This document shows positions 1 to 11,757 of a stretch of DNA of 64,000 nt, one piece after another. The notes under the pieces were generated by a model. It was not told the DNA's origin. It saw nothing but the letters and a program-made list of their open reading frames with translations, and made no database searches. Positions within the stretch are counted from its first letter, which is position 1, and each line of letters opens with the position of its first letter. This DNA is from Bolinopsis microptera (taxonomy: Eukaryota; Ctenophora; Tentaculata; Lobata; Bolinopsidae), in NCBI RefSeq assembly GCF_026151205.1, contig NC_087073.1, positions 13,597,837-13,661,836 on the forward strand, written 5' to 3'. Made by a program: the position numbers and the translations under genes.

Positions 1-1600
1 CAGCTCTGTCAAGAATTTGCTTAAACAGTCACTTCTAAGAGCTCAAAACAGGTATGGAACTGATTGGTGTGACAAAAATTTCACTGAATTCTGAGTGAGA
101 AGTGATACTTGCCTGTTATTCCCACTTACTGACTGATAATCTTATCTATGGATACCATGCTTGAATTTAGGTAAACAACATAGCACTTCCTCACCAGTCA
201 CGTTGAACGCGATCGCCGAATGATAAAACAATATGGGAGCGCGCACAGCATTGCGCGCTGATACTCTAAATACTGTGCGCGTTTCGTCCGGAACCTGGGG
301 GAGTTCCCGCTCTAATATATCTGACGACAGTGATCACTCATTATGAGAACTAATCCCGACCACTTTCCCGGTCGAACCGTACCCAAATCAAACTAATTTA
401 TGAACCACGTGTATAGCCAACGTCCTTGCGGTGCTGAGCCGATGTAAAACTCTTCTGTCTCTTGTTAATATTTTAGTTGTACTGTGCATAAAAGTGTGTA
501 GTGACAAGTGTGTAGTGGTAATGTATATTATTTATTATGACGACGCGATATCTATAACGCAGAATTAAAAGCTGCTTTCGATATGACTGGTGGTGGGCTC
601 TCTCCGGCGGGACATAGATCTATATAGGGGGTACCCGGGGTACGAGTTAACGAACAGTGTTCGTGTCCTTCCACAACCCCCTGTTACCTGTGTTTCTGTC
701 GGGGTAGCCTAATTCATCCGTTAGAATCGCAGAGTTAGCGGAGCTCATGATATCTCGCGACGTATGCTGCATGAACGGTGCAAGACTTGCGCCGTTTGTT
801 TCAGCATCCAGTTGCGAGTGCTTGCCCATCGAAAACATGATTAGTGATTGTGGATTTTATTGATATTACTGATTATCCATCATATTCAGTATTAATGTTA
901 TCCATTATTTATTTATTGACATCCTTCAGTCTCCAAAACGAGGTGTGAAGGTAAATTAACTTTGAGCCTTGTTTTGGCGACTGCTTAATCGATGGGCAAG
1001 TAGGTATTTGTTTTTTAGCAGTGTTGAACATTGAAACAATTATAAAATGTTTATTTTTATCTTATATAACGTACAATATGAATGACATATGCTATAGTGA
1101 CGTAACATATATAGTGCAAAGAATTAGTAACTTGCGAGATCTGATTTAGTGATAATCGACGTTAACATTTTGCAGTTTACAGTTGCACAATGTTGACGTC
1201 GATTGTTACTAACATTTATCTGAATTTAATACAAGTACATGTCACATATAAATTGGGTAGCTGAATGAAACTCGTGCCTCAAAATTTTCCGGTATTAGCA
1301 TTGCAGTGTCCACGCCCTGTACTGCGTTAACGACCGAAATTTTCCCAATATGCAATTATTATTTTGCTTTTAAAATTCTCTGATAATTAATAATATATCG
1401 TGACATGTAATTGTAAGATAACAAACCTTGCGCGCGCGGCGCTTACATCTGCACCTGAGAATCTCTCAACAATGTGTGGCTGTCTGCGCGGCGGGCTGTG
1501 TATTGTGTATATAGCTGAATCTAAATTTAGATTTATTTGTAATTGTATAATAATATTAAATATGTATTGATTGTTTTGTGGTAAATAAAAATTTTGTTTT
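1..1600. other. No gene recognised
   Basis: I see no supportable coding region here. The stretch is AT-rich with short CpG-rich islands near 190-310 and 1,430-1,500. An imperfect inverted repeat of about 22 bp per arm lies at about 1,148-1,208. The open frames present are short and lack recognisable protein features. Confidence 0.6.
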
Positions 1601-1601
1601 A

Positions 1602-2167
1602 CTAAAAAAAAAAATTTTGTTTTACTTGGTCACTAAAGTTACTCTCGTCACCAACTGTCAACTCTACTAATATGTCCACCTTTCCTTTATCAGACCAGAC
1701 TACAATATCAGGACGTTCTGCAGTTCCGTAGATGTGCTGGGGGAACTGTGCTGGGAGGTCATCTTCGTCCCAGATAATCTGTCAATCTTGGTCTTTCTCA
1801 AAAGGGCTCTCTCTTTTCATCTTCGTCTTTGGTTTTTGGTAACAGCTGCTAGATGACTTGAAGCCTGTCCAGTCCTGAACTTCAAGTTTAAAATATTTGT
1901 TGCTGAACTTCTCTATTTGATCCATTAGGGATTTTGCAATGACCCGCAGCACGTTGTCATGCCTCCAATTGTATCGTTTGTTGTTCAGCGAGAAGTTGCT
2001 AGCTACCAAAATGTGCTTAATGTTGCAGTGTTTCCATCCGCAAAGTGGACAGTGTCCTGTGTCAGCATAGTTCCAGATGTTGGACAACAATTACCATCGA
2101 ATCTTCTCTTGTCCACTGTACCGCTGTTCCTACAGAGAAACCATTCAAGAGCACTCCACTAGTGACC
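1602..2167 (-). mobile_element. LINE 3' fragment: zinc knuckle and C-terminal endonuclease-like domain
   Basis: Read on the - strand, 2,090-1,782 encodes a zinc-knuckle segment beginning CPLCGWKHCN, followed by NIKHILVASN and a YNWRHDNVLRVIA block. Below it, about 1,780-1,602 continues in another frame with RPDIVVWS and a VELTV block. This order (CCHC-type knuckle, WRHD block, RPD block) is known from the C-termini of non-LTR retrotransposon polyproteins, including those with a restriction-like endonuclease. No reverse transcriptase core is present. At least one frameshift and the absence of the rest of the element mark it as a dead fragment. Assignment to a specific clade (R2-like, CR1-like or other) is open. 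Confidence 0.6.
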
Positions 2168-2913
2168 AACCATGCTGGTCTATCTTAAGAGATGGTAGTG
2201 ATGGCAGCATCACTGCCTTCCGATCTTTAGCACAGATCGCCATCGATGAACTATCATAGAATTGATACTTATACTTATTAGTGCTCCTTCACCTCCATCC
2301 CCCTTCATGTCCTACATCTCCTTATGACATCACTCCCCCTTCAGCCTCTACTACTCCTTTACTACTCCATCTACTGCCTCATCTTCTGGACATCATTATC
2401 TTCTAGTTTAGTTGAGAATTCTCAACACCCACTTCCAAGTCGAGTACTCTCGACCCACTTAGTCCACATACCTTGCAAACTTACAGCAGGGTATTTGTAA
2501 TGGTCGAAGTCCCTAATACACGCCAAAGATGGTTCCTCTATACTCAACCGTAGGAGAAGAGAATTAGGTGACTGTATTTTGTTCTAATGTTGATATTAAT
2601 ATAAGTATGTTCTAGTTGTTACTCCTTTTGTTTTAACGTTTTTATGGTACTCTCCTTAAATTATTTCAATGCAGTCACTCAGATGATTTTTAAATCAGGA
2701 CACTTAAATAAAGACACATACTCTGCCCACAATAAGGGGCCATAATTTTTAAATTATGTAACAGTATAGAATTATTATTATTATTATTCATAGTTCCACA
2801 GGCTCATGTTTGCTGGAGTATTTTCAACGTCATGGGTTGCATTGAGGTGGAACTTAAGAAGAGCAAGGCTCATCTTGTAGTTGTAAATAAGGTTGTTCCA
2901 ACTTAGGTCTAGC

Positions 2914-2950
2914 TGCATGGTGTTTTCCCATGTTAAGAAAACACCATGCA
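2914..2950. repeat. Stem-loop, 14-bp arms
   Basis: TGCATGGTGTTTTC at 2,914-2,927 is the exact reverse complement of 2,937-2,950, with a 9-nt loop. It is probably part of an old dispersed repeat, since the sequence 5' of it looks like a repeat consensus, but no coding fragment is attached. Confidence 0.7.
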
Positions 2951-3065
2951 TATGATATAATTATAAGAATATAATAGTATGTCACACCTATTTAACTGTT
3001 ATGTTTGAGTAGTCGTGCCATGGCTAAATCTAACTAGGACCAGTGGTGTTGATTAACATTTAATA

Positions 3066-3110
3066 GGTGAGTCTAAGTGAGTCTAAGTGAGTCTAAGTGA
3101 GTCTAAGTGA
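3066..3110. repeat. Decamer tandem repeat
   Basis: About four copies of GAGTCTAAGT in direct tandem, essentially without divergence. Confidence 0.9.
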
Positions 3111-4248
3111 TCCAAATGGAAAATTTTATGAAAAGACGGATCAAAACACAGATCCAAGGACAAGGAGACCCCACTGCAGGACCATACAATATACATTCTA
3201 GTGGCTAGTGCATGGCCCAAATGTCCAGGATGTCCAGGAAACTGTACGTAGCTGGTAAACTAGTTTTGAATTCAGACTAGGCTTGATGAGTTCTGGGGTT
3301 TCTAGAGGTAAGATTTGATGGTGCCAGGTTTGTTCAGGCGGACATGGAAATTATGCGAGGAATATTATATATTATATAGGTATATAAAAATCATATCTAT
3401 GTAAAAATAGATCCAAAAATAAATCCAAAGATTCACACGGCAGTCAGGGAACTTCCAGACAGGATGCTTTTGAAACAGGTATAATTAGCGCTTTTGTAAT
3501 TAATTGTGTGCAAGGGATGGGATGCTGATTGACTAAGCTGGTTCAATGCCCCAGCTATTTAGGGGGAGCCACTCAATTTCACGCCCAGGTGTTGCCAATT
3601 GCTGGGTTTCAAGTAAAAGCTTTTTGATACGGCTCTTGATAATTGAGATGGGGGAGGAAAGGTCGGAAAATTTAATAGAGCCAGGGACCATGACATTGTT
3701 TTCATTAGGAGTTTAAGCTGATTAGAGCTTATACTTATAGTTATAGTGAATGGAAATCTAGTGTCCACCAAAACGAAACAACGGGCCTAATTCTTGATTA
3801 GTAACATAATAATTGGTTCCCTTTATTCTTCCTAAATTATTCATAGTTCATTATAAGAAACATTTCTAAAAATAACATTCATTAACAAAACTTTTAGAAA
3901 TGATATCTCTCTTAAATCCATCTAATTCAACTTTAAAATTTAAAACTGTTTTAGAGCTCTTGACATCCGGCGCAGAGGGAGCTCTGGAGATTTTTAACAC
4001 TAGTACCCCTCTTACTACATCAGATTTACACGGTCAGATATGCCTATTCCAAATAGAACTGCTGAATAATCTGACAAACCGCTTTAAATAACCATGAAAG
4101 CTTTTAAAAGATTACCACGTACAGGCCACTCTGCCAGGGTTTTGTTTCATCGAAAATTGTATTGTTTCATTGATTCTTGGTAGCACTGAGAAGTACCTGC
4201 GTGTCTTGGCCATTCCAAGCAAAAGTTGAAACTTGTTTTTGTACATTT

Positions 4249-4869
4249 AAAGTGTACATATTATTGACATTTTCTTTACTTGTTTATTGTTCTCTGCTGA
4301 TTGCATCACTATTATTGACATTTTCGTTGCTTGGTTATAATTGTGGTCTGCCAATTGCATCACTTGATTTAATTAAATGTATATTATATGCATTTAATTA
4401 ATTATATATTATATTATATTATATTATATAATTATTATATTTAATATTATATCGTTTGACAATTTTTATATTCATTGTTGAGCATATGAATTGTTCACTA
4501 ATTTCCGCTGCCTGTGTCACTTGATTCGATTGAATGTATCATTTTCTTTCAATCTTAAGCTTATTTCTGGTACTTTCTACTTTAATGGTACTTTCTCGTT
4601 TCTCTTTCAATCTTTATCATGTATTTGTAACATTAATAATTTTTCATGGATGTATATTTATTACTAATCAATTCAGCAGATGAATGAAGAAGATCTTGAG
4701 TCCCAACAAGATGAAATATTGGCACTTCAGAGCATATATGATAGTAAAGAATTCAGAACAAACTATGAAAATCAGGGTATTTTCAATGCCAATGTTCAAC
4801 CAGCTCTTGATTTAGTGGAACTGATAATTGAAGATGACTCTCACATACCCAATTGTCTTACGCATCTTT
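4249..4869 (+). repeat. Upstream copy of the 618-bp direct repeat flanking the LINE
   Basis: Positions 4,252-4,869 repeat 11,796-13,877 once the 1,462-bp transposon and its TA duplication are removed. I count four substitutions and no indels over 618 bp. The alignment ends where the LINE 5' repeats begin (after CGCATCTTT) and starts where the LINE poly(A) ends in the other copy. These are the geometry and boundaries of a target-site duplication, but at a length far above the usual 7-20 bp. The three A residues before 4,252 cannot be assigned because the other copy is preceded by poly(A). Confidence 0.85.
4680..4869 (+). pseudogene. 5' coding stub of RNF14, cut off by the LINE
   Basis: This is the first 63 codons of the RNF14 gene (start MNEEDLESQQ) carried by the upstream copy of the long direct repeat. 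The frame closes at a TAA two bases into the LINE. It covers only the first part of the RWD domain and cannot encode a ligase. Compared with the intact copy it has three amino acid changes (N to Y, S to L, Q to E), which are all three coding substitutions seen. The splice-acceptor context before the ATG is unchanged, so a truncated transcript could still be made from it. Confidence 0.85.
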
Positions 4870-5085
4870 AAACTCACTTCTCAATTTAAACCATTTCTCA
4901 ATTTAAACCACTTCTCAATTTAAACACACTTCTCAATTTAAACTCACTTCTCAATTTAAACACACTTCTCAATTTAAACCCACTTCTCAATTTAAACCCA
5001 CTTCTCAATTTAAACACACTTCTCAATTTAAACCCACTTCTCAATTTAAACTTTTATTTCGTCACTTCTCAATTTAAACTTTTAT
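4870..5085. repeat. LINE 5'-end tandem repeats, 11 copies of TTCTCAATTTAAAC
   Basis: Eleven copies of TTCTCAATTTAAAC are separated by 3-4 variable bases (CAC, ACAC, CCAC, TCAC). The last two have a longer TTTTATTTCG spacer. They start at the junction with the interrupted RNF14 codon and end before ORF1. Position suggests 5' UTR monomers, which in other LINEs carry promoter activity. Promoter function here is inference. Confidence 0.85.
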
Positions 5086-5341
5086 TTCGCCACTCTTTCC
5101 TTAGCTCTCTTATCTTTTTAGATTACACAAACCTTTATTTCAACTTTTTATAACGGTTTTTTCAATCATGTACGATATGGCTTATCTAAGATAATTTTTA
5201 TCCGTTAAAGTTGTGACGTTTTTACCCGTTTTTCTAGAACTTTCCTAACGTCTATGCTATTCAGAGCTTAACACGTACATATTATTTACCACGTGATAAG
5301 GTTTACCGGTAACACTTTAGCTGTGCCCATATTTAACGGTT

Positions 5342-6416
5342 ATGTCGAGTATTTTAGGGTACTTTTCTGGTTCTCCTCCACAGAATTCGGATAATAAAAG
5401 GACCTTAGATGATGTAAGTGCCAGTAGTTCACCTTCTGACAAGGATACCAAACGTCCAAATTTAAATGTTTCAGGCTCTCCAATTAAGTCCGAAGAGCAG
5501 TCGATGGTAACGCTAATAGAAAATCTATTTGTTAATTTTTCTAACCAAACTGTTGCCAGACTGGATGCAATCTCCAATAAACTAGAAAGCTTCGATTCTA
5601 GATTAAATTCAATCTCGTTAAAACTTGATTCGTATGATACCCGAATGTCTTGTATCGAGGAGAGAGCGGGGTCCCATCAGCTCGAAACCACAGATTTGTC
5701 AGACCGTGTCGTTGCCTTGGAAAACTTAAATGTTGAGCTTGAGGCGAAAATAGAAACTCTCTCAGGGTCAAACTCAGCTAACTTAGAGTCAGGATGGGAG
5801 CCAGTAGGTTCTCCTGAGACCAAAATAGCCTTACTTGGTGATTCTAATTCGGGGGGGGAAAATCAAATTCGGACAGGGAAAAGGGACCTTAGGGGCCGCT
5901 TTACCTGGATCCGATACCTTTGTAGCCAAGGTCGAGGATTTACCAGAGCCGGAAACATATAATGGCATTTCTGATCTTATTTTAGCAGTAGGCACTAACA
6001 ACTTAAAAGTAGATTCTTGTATCCCGGAAGATTTGGTCAAATCTACTTTCACCTACATAAGCAAAGTCAGAAAAGCACATCCTTCGTGCCACATCTTTTG
6101 TCCCGGGGTTCTCCCATCTACCTCCACTGTAATCAATACCAGAATCACAAAGTACAACTTTTATTTGAACGATATGTGCCAACATTTACCAAATGCATCA
6201 TACGTAGATATGAAAACGTTCCAAAGCAACAACGGCAAGCTGCTACCGAAATTCTCAGTAGGAAATTCGGACTCTTTTCATCTTAACGAATCCGGCTTGA
6301 AGGTTTATTTTAGCCGACTTAAATTTTCCCTTAGGGCCAGACATGGCCTCCCTAATATCAAAAGGGGTCAACGTAGGCCAAACGATCCTCTAGCAAGCTC
6401 TGGTAACCATTCGTAA
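5342..6416 (+). pseudogene. LINE ORF1: coiled coil plus SGNH-hydrolase-like domain, frameshifted
   Basis: The frame opens with ATG at 5,342. The first 150 residues are Ser/Pro-rich and then heptad-like (ISNKLESFDSRLNSISLKLD), consistent with a trimerising coiled coil. An SGNH-type block follows (ALLGDSNS). At a run of eight Gs (5,852-5,859) the reading frame is lost and stops at 5,962. The overlapping frame continues through AVGTNN and DSFHLNESGLKVYF to 6,416. ALLGDSN, GTNN and the Asp-x-x-His block are the usual SGNH/GDSL esterase signatures found in ORF1 proteins of several LINE groups. A single-base slip in the G run would account for the break. Its normal role is as an RNA-binding ORF1 protein in the retrotransposition particle. 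Confidence 0.7.
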
Positions 6417-7506
6417 CTGTTATAATATAGCCTATTTCTCTATTTATTTATTAGTTGATAAACTTTTAGTATATCACAGCACTCTAGCGTGTGTTCACTG
6501 TATTGTATTGTATTATCTCGTACGATTTTCGAGAGACCCCTTCAAGTTTTAACACTTAACTCACGCATAGAAATTATGCAGCGTGTGCCTTTTCTTCAAG
6601 TAGTGGTTCACGGGTTCCGTGGGGTGGGAGCTACGTGGTAGGGCTTAAGGGCTCTTCTTCAACTTCTTATCTGTTATTCAGAGTGCGTATCTCCTCATAT
6701 TATTGTATCCGCTAGTTTTTATAATATTGTATCCGTCAGCCTGATTCTATTGAATTTATTATTGATTGACTTGCTCCGTGCAGTCGTTTTCCAGTTAAGG
6801 TAACTTAGTATTTATAAAATTATCCCCTCTCATCATAACACCTGTATAATACCGACGTCGAGAGACCAGTTTTTTGTCCACGTGAGTTACCTCTTTATCA
6901 CCATCAATTTCACCTATTTATTATGTTTTATAGGTATTTTAAAAGGGTCTGTTTGACTCGTACTGATTTTTTGTACAGTGCATTATTCATTATTCAAAAG
7001 TTTAAAAAAATCTTTATAAAGGCTATGCCAACAAACATACAAAAAAAAACTCTTGCTCGGTGTATAACCGGTATCTATAAACATTATGATATAGTTGCTA
7101 TCATTCTCATTTTGTTCTAGATTTTCTGATCTTCTATCTGCTACAGTTTCGGGTAAACTGTCACAACTTCTCCTTGCGACGCGTTCACTCATGTTTCCTA
7201 GATACAGTGTGTTTCTCACCTTGCTACCTCGTCACTTCGATTATTGGTTCTACTATTATTCCAATAATAACTGTTATAATAAGGGCGGGGCCAGTGTAGG
7301 TTGTAGTACAAACAGGCTGTATTATTGTAGAAATTATTTTTCTACGATCGTTTTCCGTGTTTCTATGTCGCGTGTGCATGTTTTTTGTGTTATTTCCATT
7401 GTATATACTCATTTTTTCACGACACCATCACCTTCATTTCTGGGGTTTAATTCAGGGGGGGTAAAAAGCTACACTAAGGAAGGGCGGGGCCATTTTCAGA
7501 TTAACA

Positions 7507-10500
7507 ATGACTCCGCAAAATAACAGCAATAGTGGGTTGGCATGCCCAAAAATCGGTTCTTTTAACTGCAATGGTATGGGTAACCCGATTAAACGTAATC
7601 TTGTTTTAAACTGGCTTAAAAATAAACCTGAGCAAATCATTTGTCTCCAAGAAACACACTCAACTCCTCAAGTTGAGAGAGACTGGAAACATTCTTGGGA
7701 TGGGGATATAATCTTTAACCATGGCACTTCAAACTCCACCGGTATTGCCTTCCTTGTTAAAGCTGATGCTCCGAATCTCCATATTATTAACCAGCGTAGC
7801 ATCAGCCAAGGTCGTGCGACCCTTGTCGAGTTAGAATACGACTCTCTCAAACTGTGTTTAGTGAATGTCTACTGCCCCAATAATGACGATGTTTCATTTC
7901 TCGAAAACGTATTTCTAGAATCACTCAGTCGTGCACGAGATGATCATATAATATTTGTGGGAGACTGGAACACGGTTCTGAACAACATGTTGGACAAACA
8001 GGGGGGGTCTACCACCCATGCAAATAGTCGCTGCCAGAATTTTCTCAATGATTCCATTAACGACTATGGGTTTAGTGATATTTTCCGTCTTAACAGAGGT
8101 GCTGAGGCACGGGTTTTTACTCATTTTAACAAAAAGTACAAAACTCAGTCTAGATTAGATTTTTTCTTGATCCAAGATAGTCTGGTCAATCTACCTGTAT
8201 GTGATACAGAAATAAGCCATGGCTATAAATCTGATCACAGCTACATCTCGCTATCCCTCCAGGGCTCTACTATTGCACACGGAAAAGGATATTGGAAAAT
8301 TAACAACTCTCACCTCCTAGATCAAAATTTTATTAACGAAATAAAGAAAATCATTCATAATACAAAAGAAGATAGCTTTGATTCTTACAGGGGTCTTTGG
8401 GACGTTATAAAAATCAAAATAAAACAGTTTGGAATGACCTTTGGTAAAAAGAAAAAAAAAGAAATCACATTGAAAAAAGAAAAGTTAAAAAAAGATATTG
8501 AAGACTGTAAAAACGATTCGAATCTAGTAAACTGTACGATACTACAGAAGAAATTATTTGAAGCAGAGTTGGATTTAAATCATATTATAGATCAGGAGGT
8601 GAGAGGTGCAATTACCAGATCACGTGTGAAATGGACAGAGGAGGGGGAGCGCTCGACTAAATACTTTTTTGGACTTGAAAAATCAAACGGCAAGAAAAAA
8701 TGTATTAGTAAATTGATAGACAACGACGGAAATGAACTAACGGACCAGGATAACATCTCTAGTCACGTGGTTAACTTTTATCAGGATCTGTATAACTCAA
8801 CTAACCCATCTCCCACTGAGATAAATAATTATGTAACCAGCATCGAGCTTGAGCAAATCCCACAGGAAATTACTGAAACTCTGGAGGGACCTATTTCGTT
8901 ACACGAAATGGATGCTATTGTGAACAATTTAACAAACAATAAATCCCCAGGTTGGGACGGGTTATCTGCTGAATTTTATAAAACCTTTTGGTTGGATATC
9001 AGGCAGATCATTTACGACTGCTATCTAGAATCTATTGACAGTGGATGCCTGTCGCCTTCGCAGAGAATAGGTATTCTTACTCTTATTCCCAAGCCTAAAA
9101 GCCCAGTGGAACTTAACTACATAAAAAATTGGAGACCTATTACTCTGCTTAACATTGACTATAAAATCTTCACACATATAGCTAAGAATAGGATTATGAA
9201 AGCTATCCCCAGCATAATCAGCAAAACCCAGTCAGGCTTTCAAGCAGGCAGGAGTACAGCAGATAATCTTATTCTCATGTCAATGGTTCTGGAATCATTT
9301 AACAACGACTCGGAACAAGAGGGTCTCCTTTTACAGATTGACTTTGAAAAATGTTTTGACTCGGTAGAACATAACTTTGTCTTCAGTACGCTTGAAAAAT
9401 TAGGTTTCAGTGATTATATTATTAAGTTGATTAAAGTGGCTTTTCAAGCGTGCTTTAGCTACGCAAATATTAATGGGTTTTTAAGCGCACCTATTTATCT
9501 CCTCAGAGGTCTTCATCAGGGTAGCCCACTCTCTCCTATTCTATTTCTACTTGTGGCTCAAACTTTCTCGAATAAACTTCAGATCAACCCTAATATCAGG
9601 GGTATTAACATATCTGGTGTGGAAATTCTACAGAGTCTCTTTGCAGACGACACTGATCTGTTTCTGAAAGCTTCAATAGAGAGTGTAGAGGCAGTTATGG
9701 TAGAACTCAGAACGTTTGCTCAGTGCTCGGGGTGTAAAGCTAACATCGACAAAACTAGATGTATTCCTTTAGGTCGTGCTCGCCTTAATACAACTCTTCT
9801 AGCGTCCCTTCAAATGGACTACGGCGATGATTTTATTACAAATAACTTTACGGCTTTGGGTATAGTTTATAGGAATGATGGCTCACTTATGGATATAGTC
9901 AACAGTAATTATAATGATAAATTGATTAAGGTTCGGTCTTGGATTAACAGGTGGAACAAGAGGGATCTGACGGTAATGGGTAAATGTACAGTTATCAAAA
10001 CTCTCCTCTTTTCCCAATTAACATACCTGGTTCCTCCTCTCCCCAGACCAGATGCTTCCTTTATCAGAACTTTTGACACGATTATATTCCATTTTCTTTG
10101 GGGTTGCAAACGGGATAAAATAAAACGTGAAATCATAACCCGAAACAAGGAACATGGAGGCCTGGGACTATTTTATTTATCCGATTTTATTATAGGTCTT
10201 AAAACTAGTCTTATTTCAAAGCTACTAAATGATTCCTTTCACCACACTTGGAAAGATATTATGATAATGCAACTGAAATTTCCCGAGCATATCACCATCT
10301 CTGTAGAAAACGGTCTCGCAAATATCAACTGTAATTTTACACAGGACGTACTTGATTGCTACACTGAGTGGAAGATTAGTTCGGCTAATGCAGCCTTGGG
10401 TTCTATTGATCACTGTGTGTGGTCCAACCCAGCAATAACTGACATCGGGTCCAAACTTTGGAACAATCATCTTATTGATAAGGGAATATTTTACATCTCA

Positions 10501-11286
10501 GATTTCCTTTCTATAGATCAAAGTACAGTCCTTAACTACGATATGTTCATGAACAAGTGGGAGCTGTCTCCGAATACGATTTCCAAAATTGATTACTGTA
10601 ACATTATCATGGGGATACGGAGATATAACTGTCCCACGATTAACTCAAGGAATATCGAATTTGTTGACCCAAATATAAAACTTCGATTTTTACATTCTGC
10701 AACTGGGCAGGTGAAGGGAAGCAAAATTCGGGATAAAATGTACGATTCTATTTGTCCAAACGAGCTGTCTCCTTTACGTCAATGGGTTGTTGACTTGAAC
10801 AGCCATTCCATCGATTGGGCAGTCGTTCTAAGCAACCTGTTTTTCTTAGTATCTAAAAACTTTAAGTTGATTCAATTTCAATACAAACTCTTAATGAGGA
10901 TCACAACGTGTAGATACATGAGACATAATATGAAAATTGTTACAGATACTCCCATGTGTAGCCTGTGTAACACATACTTAGAAACAATTCCTCACATTTA
11001 CCTCCATTGTATTCACACAAATAGCTTCATCACATTACTTGAAGACTTTATTAAAAGGAAAATCGATAGTAATTACGAAGATCCCACTAAAATTAATTTT
11101 ATAGTCTGTAATCACACTTCACAAATTATAAATTATTTTAATATCGTTGCCAAATGGTACATTAGCAAAAAATTTCAGGCAGGAAACTTGCCGATCTGGC
11201 AGGGGTATATCAAACTTCTTAAGCTATCACTTACAGGAGATAAAATAGGTCACAAAAGTTCTATTGTGTCGATCTTGGCCGATTAG
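7507..11286 (+). CDS. LINE ORF2: endonuclease and reverse transcriptase, intact
   Basis: A continuous 1,259-codon frame. Residues about 14-250 form an exonuclease-endonuclease-phosphatase domain, with IGSFNCNGMG, CLQETHS (about 47-53), GDWNTVLN and SDHSYISL blocks. Residues about 480-790 form the reverse transcriptase, with SPGWDGL, WRPITLLNID, QSGFQAGRST, LLQIDFEKCFDS, HQGSPLSP and the catalytic FADD at 712-715. A Cys-rich knuckle lies near 1,151 (CSLCNTYLETIPHIYLHC). The protein would nick target DNA and reverse-transcribe the element RNA from the nick. All catalytic blocks look intact, so the element may be recently active, although its ORF1 is broken. ATG 7,507 is the first in-frame start and leaves the endonuclease complete. 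Confidence 0.9.
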   Translation: MTPQNNSNSGLACPKIGSFNCNGMGNPIKRNLVLNWLKNKPEQIICLQETHSTPQVERDWKHSWDGDIIFNHGTSNSTGIAFLVKADAPNLHIINQRSISQGRATLVELEYDSLKLCLVNVYCPNNDDVSFLENVFLESLSRARDDHIIFVGDWNTVLNNMLDKQGGSTTHANSRCQNFLNDSINDYGFSDIFRLNRGAEARVFTHFNKKYKTQSRLDFFLIQDSLVNLPVCDTEISHGYKSDHSYISLSLQGSTIAHGKGYWKINNSHLLDQNFINEIKKIIHNTKEDSFDSYRGLWDVIKIKIKQFGMTFGKKKKKEITLKKEKLKKDIEDCKNDSNLVNCTILQKKLFEAELDLNHIIDQEVRGAITRSRVKWTEEGERSTKYFFGLEKSNGKKKCISKLIDNDGNELTDQDNISSHVVNFYQDLYNSTNPSPTEINNYVTSIELEQIPQEITETLEGPISLHEMDAIVNNLTNNKSPGWDGLSAEFYKTFWLDIRQIIYDCYLESIDSGCLSPSQRIGILTLIPKPKSPVELNYIKNWRPITLLNIDYKIFTHIAKNRIMKAIPSIISKTQSGFQAGRSTADNLILMSMVLESFNNDSEQEGLLLQIDFEKCFDSVEHNFVFSTLEKLGFSDYIIKLIKVAFQACFSYANINGFLSAPIYLLRGLHQGSPLSPILFLLVAQTFSNKLQINPNIRGINISGVEILQSLFADDTDLFLKASIESVEAVMVELRTFAQCSGCKANIDKTRCIPLGRARLNTTLLASLQMDYGDDFITNNFTALGIVYRNDGSLMDIVNSNYNDKLIKVRSWINRWNKRDLTVMGKCTVIKTLLFSQLTYLVPPLPRPDASFIRTFDTIIFHFLWGCKRDKIKREIITRNKEHGGLGLFYLSDFIIGLKTSLISKLLNDSFHHTWKDIMIMQLKFPEHITISVENGLANINCNFTQDVLDCYTEWKISSANAALGSIDHCVWSNPAITDIGSKLWNNHLIDKGIFYISDFLSIDQSTVLNYDMFMNKWELSPNTISKIDYCNIIMGIRRYNCPTINSRNIEFVDPNIKLRFLHSATGQVKGSKIRDKMYDSICPNELSPLRQWVVDLNSHSIDWAVVLSNLFFLVSKNFKLIQFQYKLLMRITTCRYMRHNMKIVTDTPMCSLCNTYLETIPHIYLHCIHTNSFITLLEDFIKRKIDSNYEDPTKINFIVCNHTSQIINYFNIVAKWYISKKFQAGNLPIWQGYIKLLKLSLTGDKIGHKSSIVSILAD

Positions 11287-11757
11287 GGCAATATGTCCAC
11301 TCCATTTTTATTGCTGTCTATGTTATTTAATTTTTATCGGTTATTGTTACAATCTTGCAGTACTACTAGTAGCTGTGTTTTTGTAGTACATGCCCTGCTT
11401 CCTTCCTTTCCTAAATTCCTTACAGGCTCCTCCAGCCTCCTCTCTTAAACCCTTTTCTCTCACTTCATTTCACTCATTCACTTCATATTTTATTACCACA
11501 GTATCTGCCAAAACCAACATGGCCCAAGTGGAAGGGGGCCTTGACGTTGTTTCCCGCTTGGCCCTGCATCCCATGCTGACTGTCGGCCTCCACTCTAAAA
11601 AAACTTACCTTCAGTGAAGGCCGATGGTCGACAATTAGCGATGTAAGAGCTTGGCGGGAACAAATCCTGTCCTCCTTTTACACCTTCGGGACGACTTTCG
11701 CAAATGCGAGAGGAACGACCCGAGGAGGGCTCCATTGGTTTTAGTAGGTTGCATATT

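Larger units (their letters stand above)
2260..4248. other. No gene recognised; repeats and a stem-loop
   Basis: No supportable gene. The stretch holds a 14-bp-arm stem-loop (2,914-2,950), a short decamer tandem repeat (about 3,066-3,110) and AT-rich sequence leading up to the first copy of the 618-bp repeat. If the RNF14 gene has a far upstream 5' exon it would lie in or beyond this stretch, but none is visible. Confidence 0.55.

Noticed and set aside
3559-3771. 70-codon open frame on the - strand
   Set aside because: No recognisable protein features, no splice or start context, and AT-rich surroundings; likely chance.
7095-7523. 142-codon open frame on the + strand before LINE ORF2
   Set aside because: It lies in the LINE spacer and overlaps the ORF2 start. 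Composition is biased and there is no coiled-coil or knuckle motif, so it is unlikely to be a real third protein.
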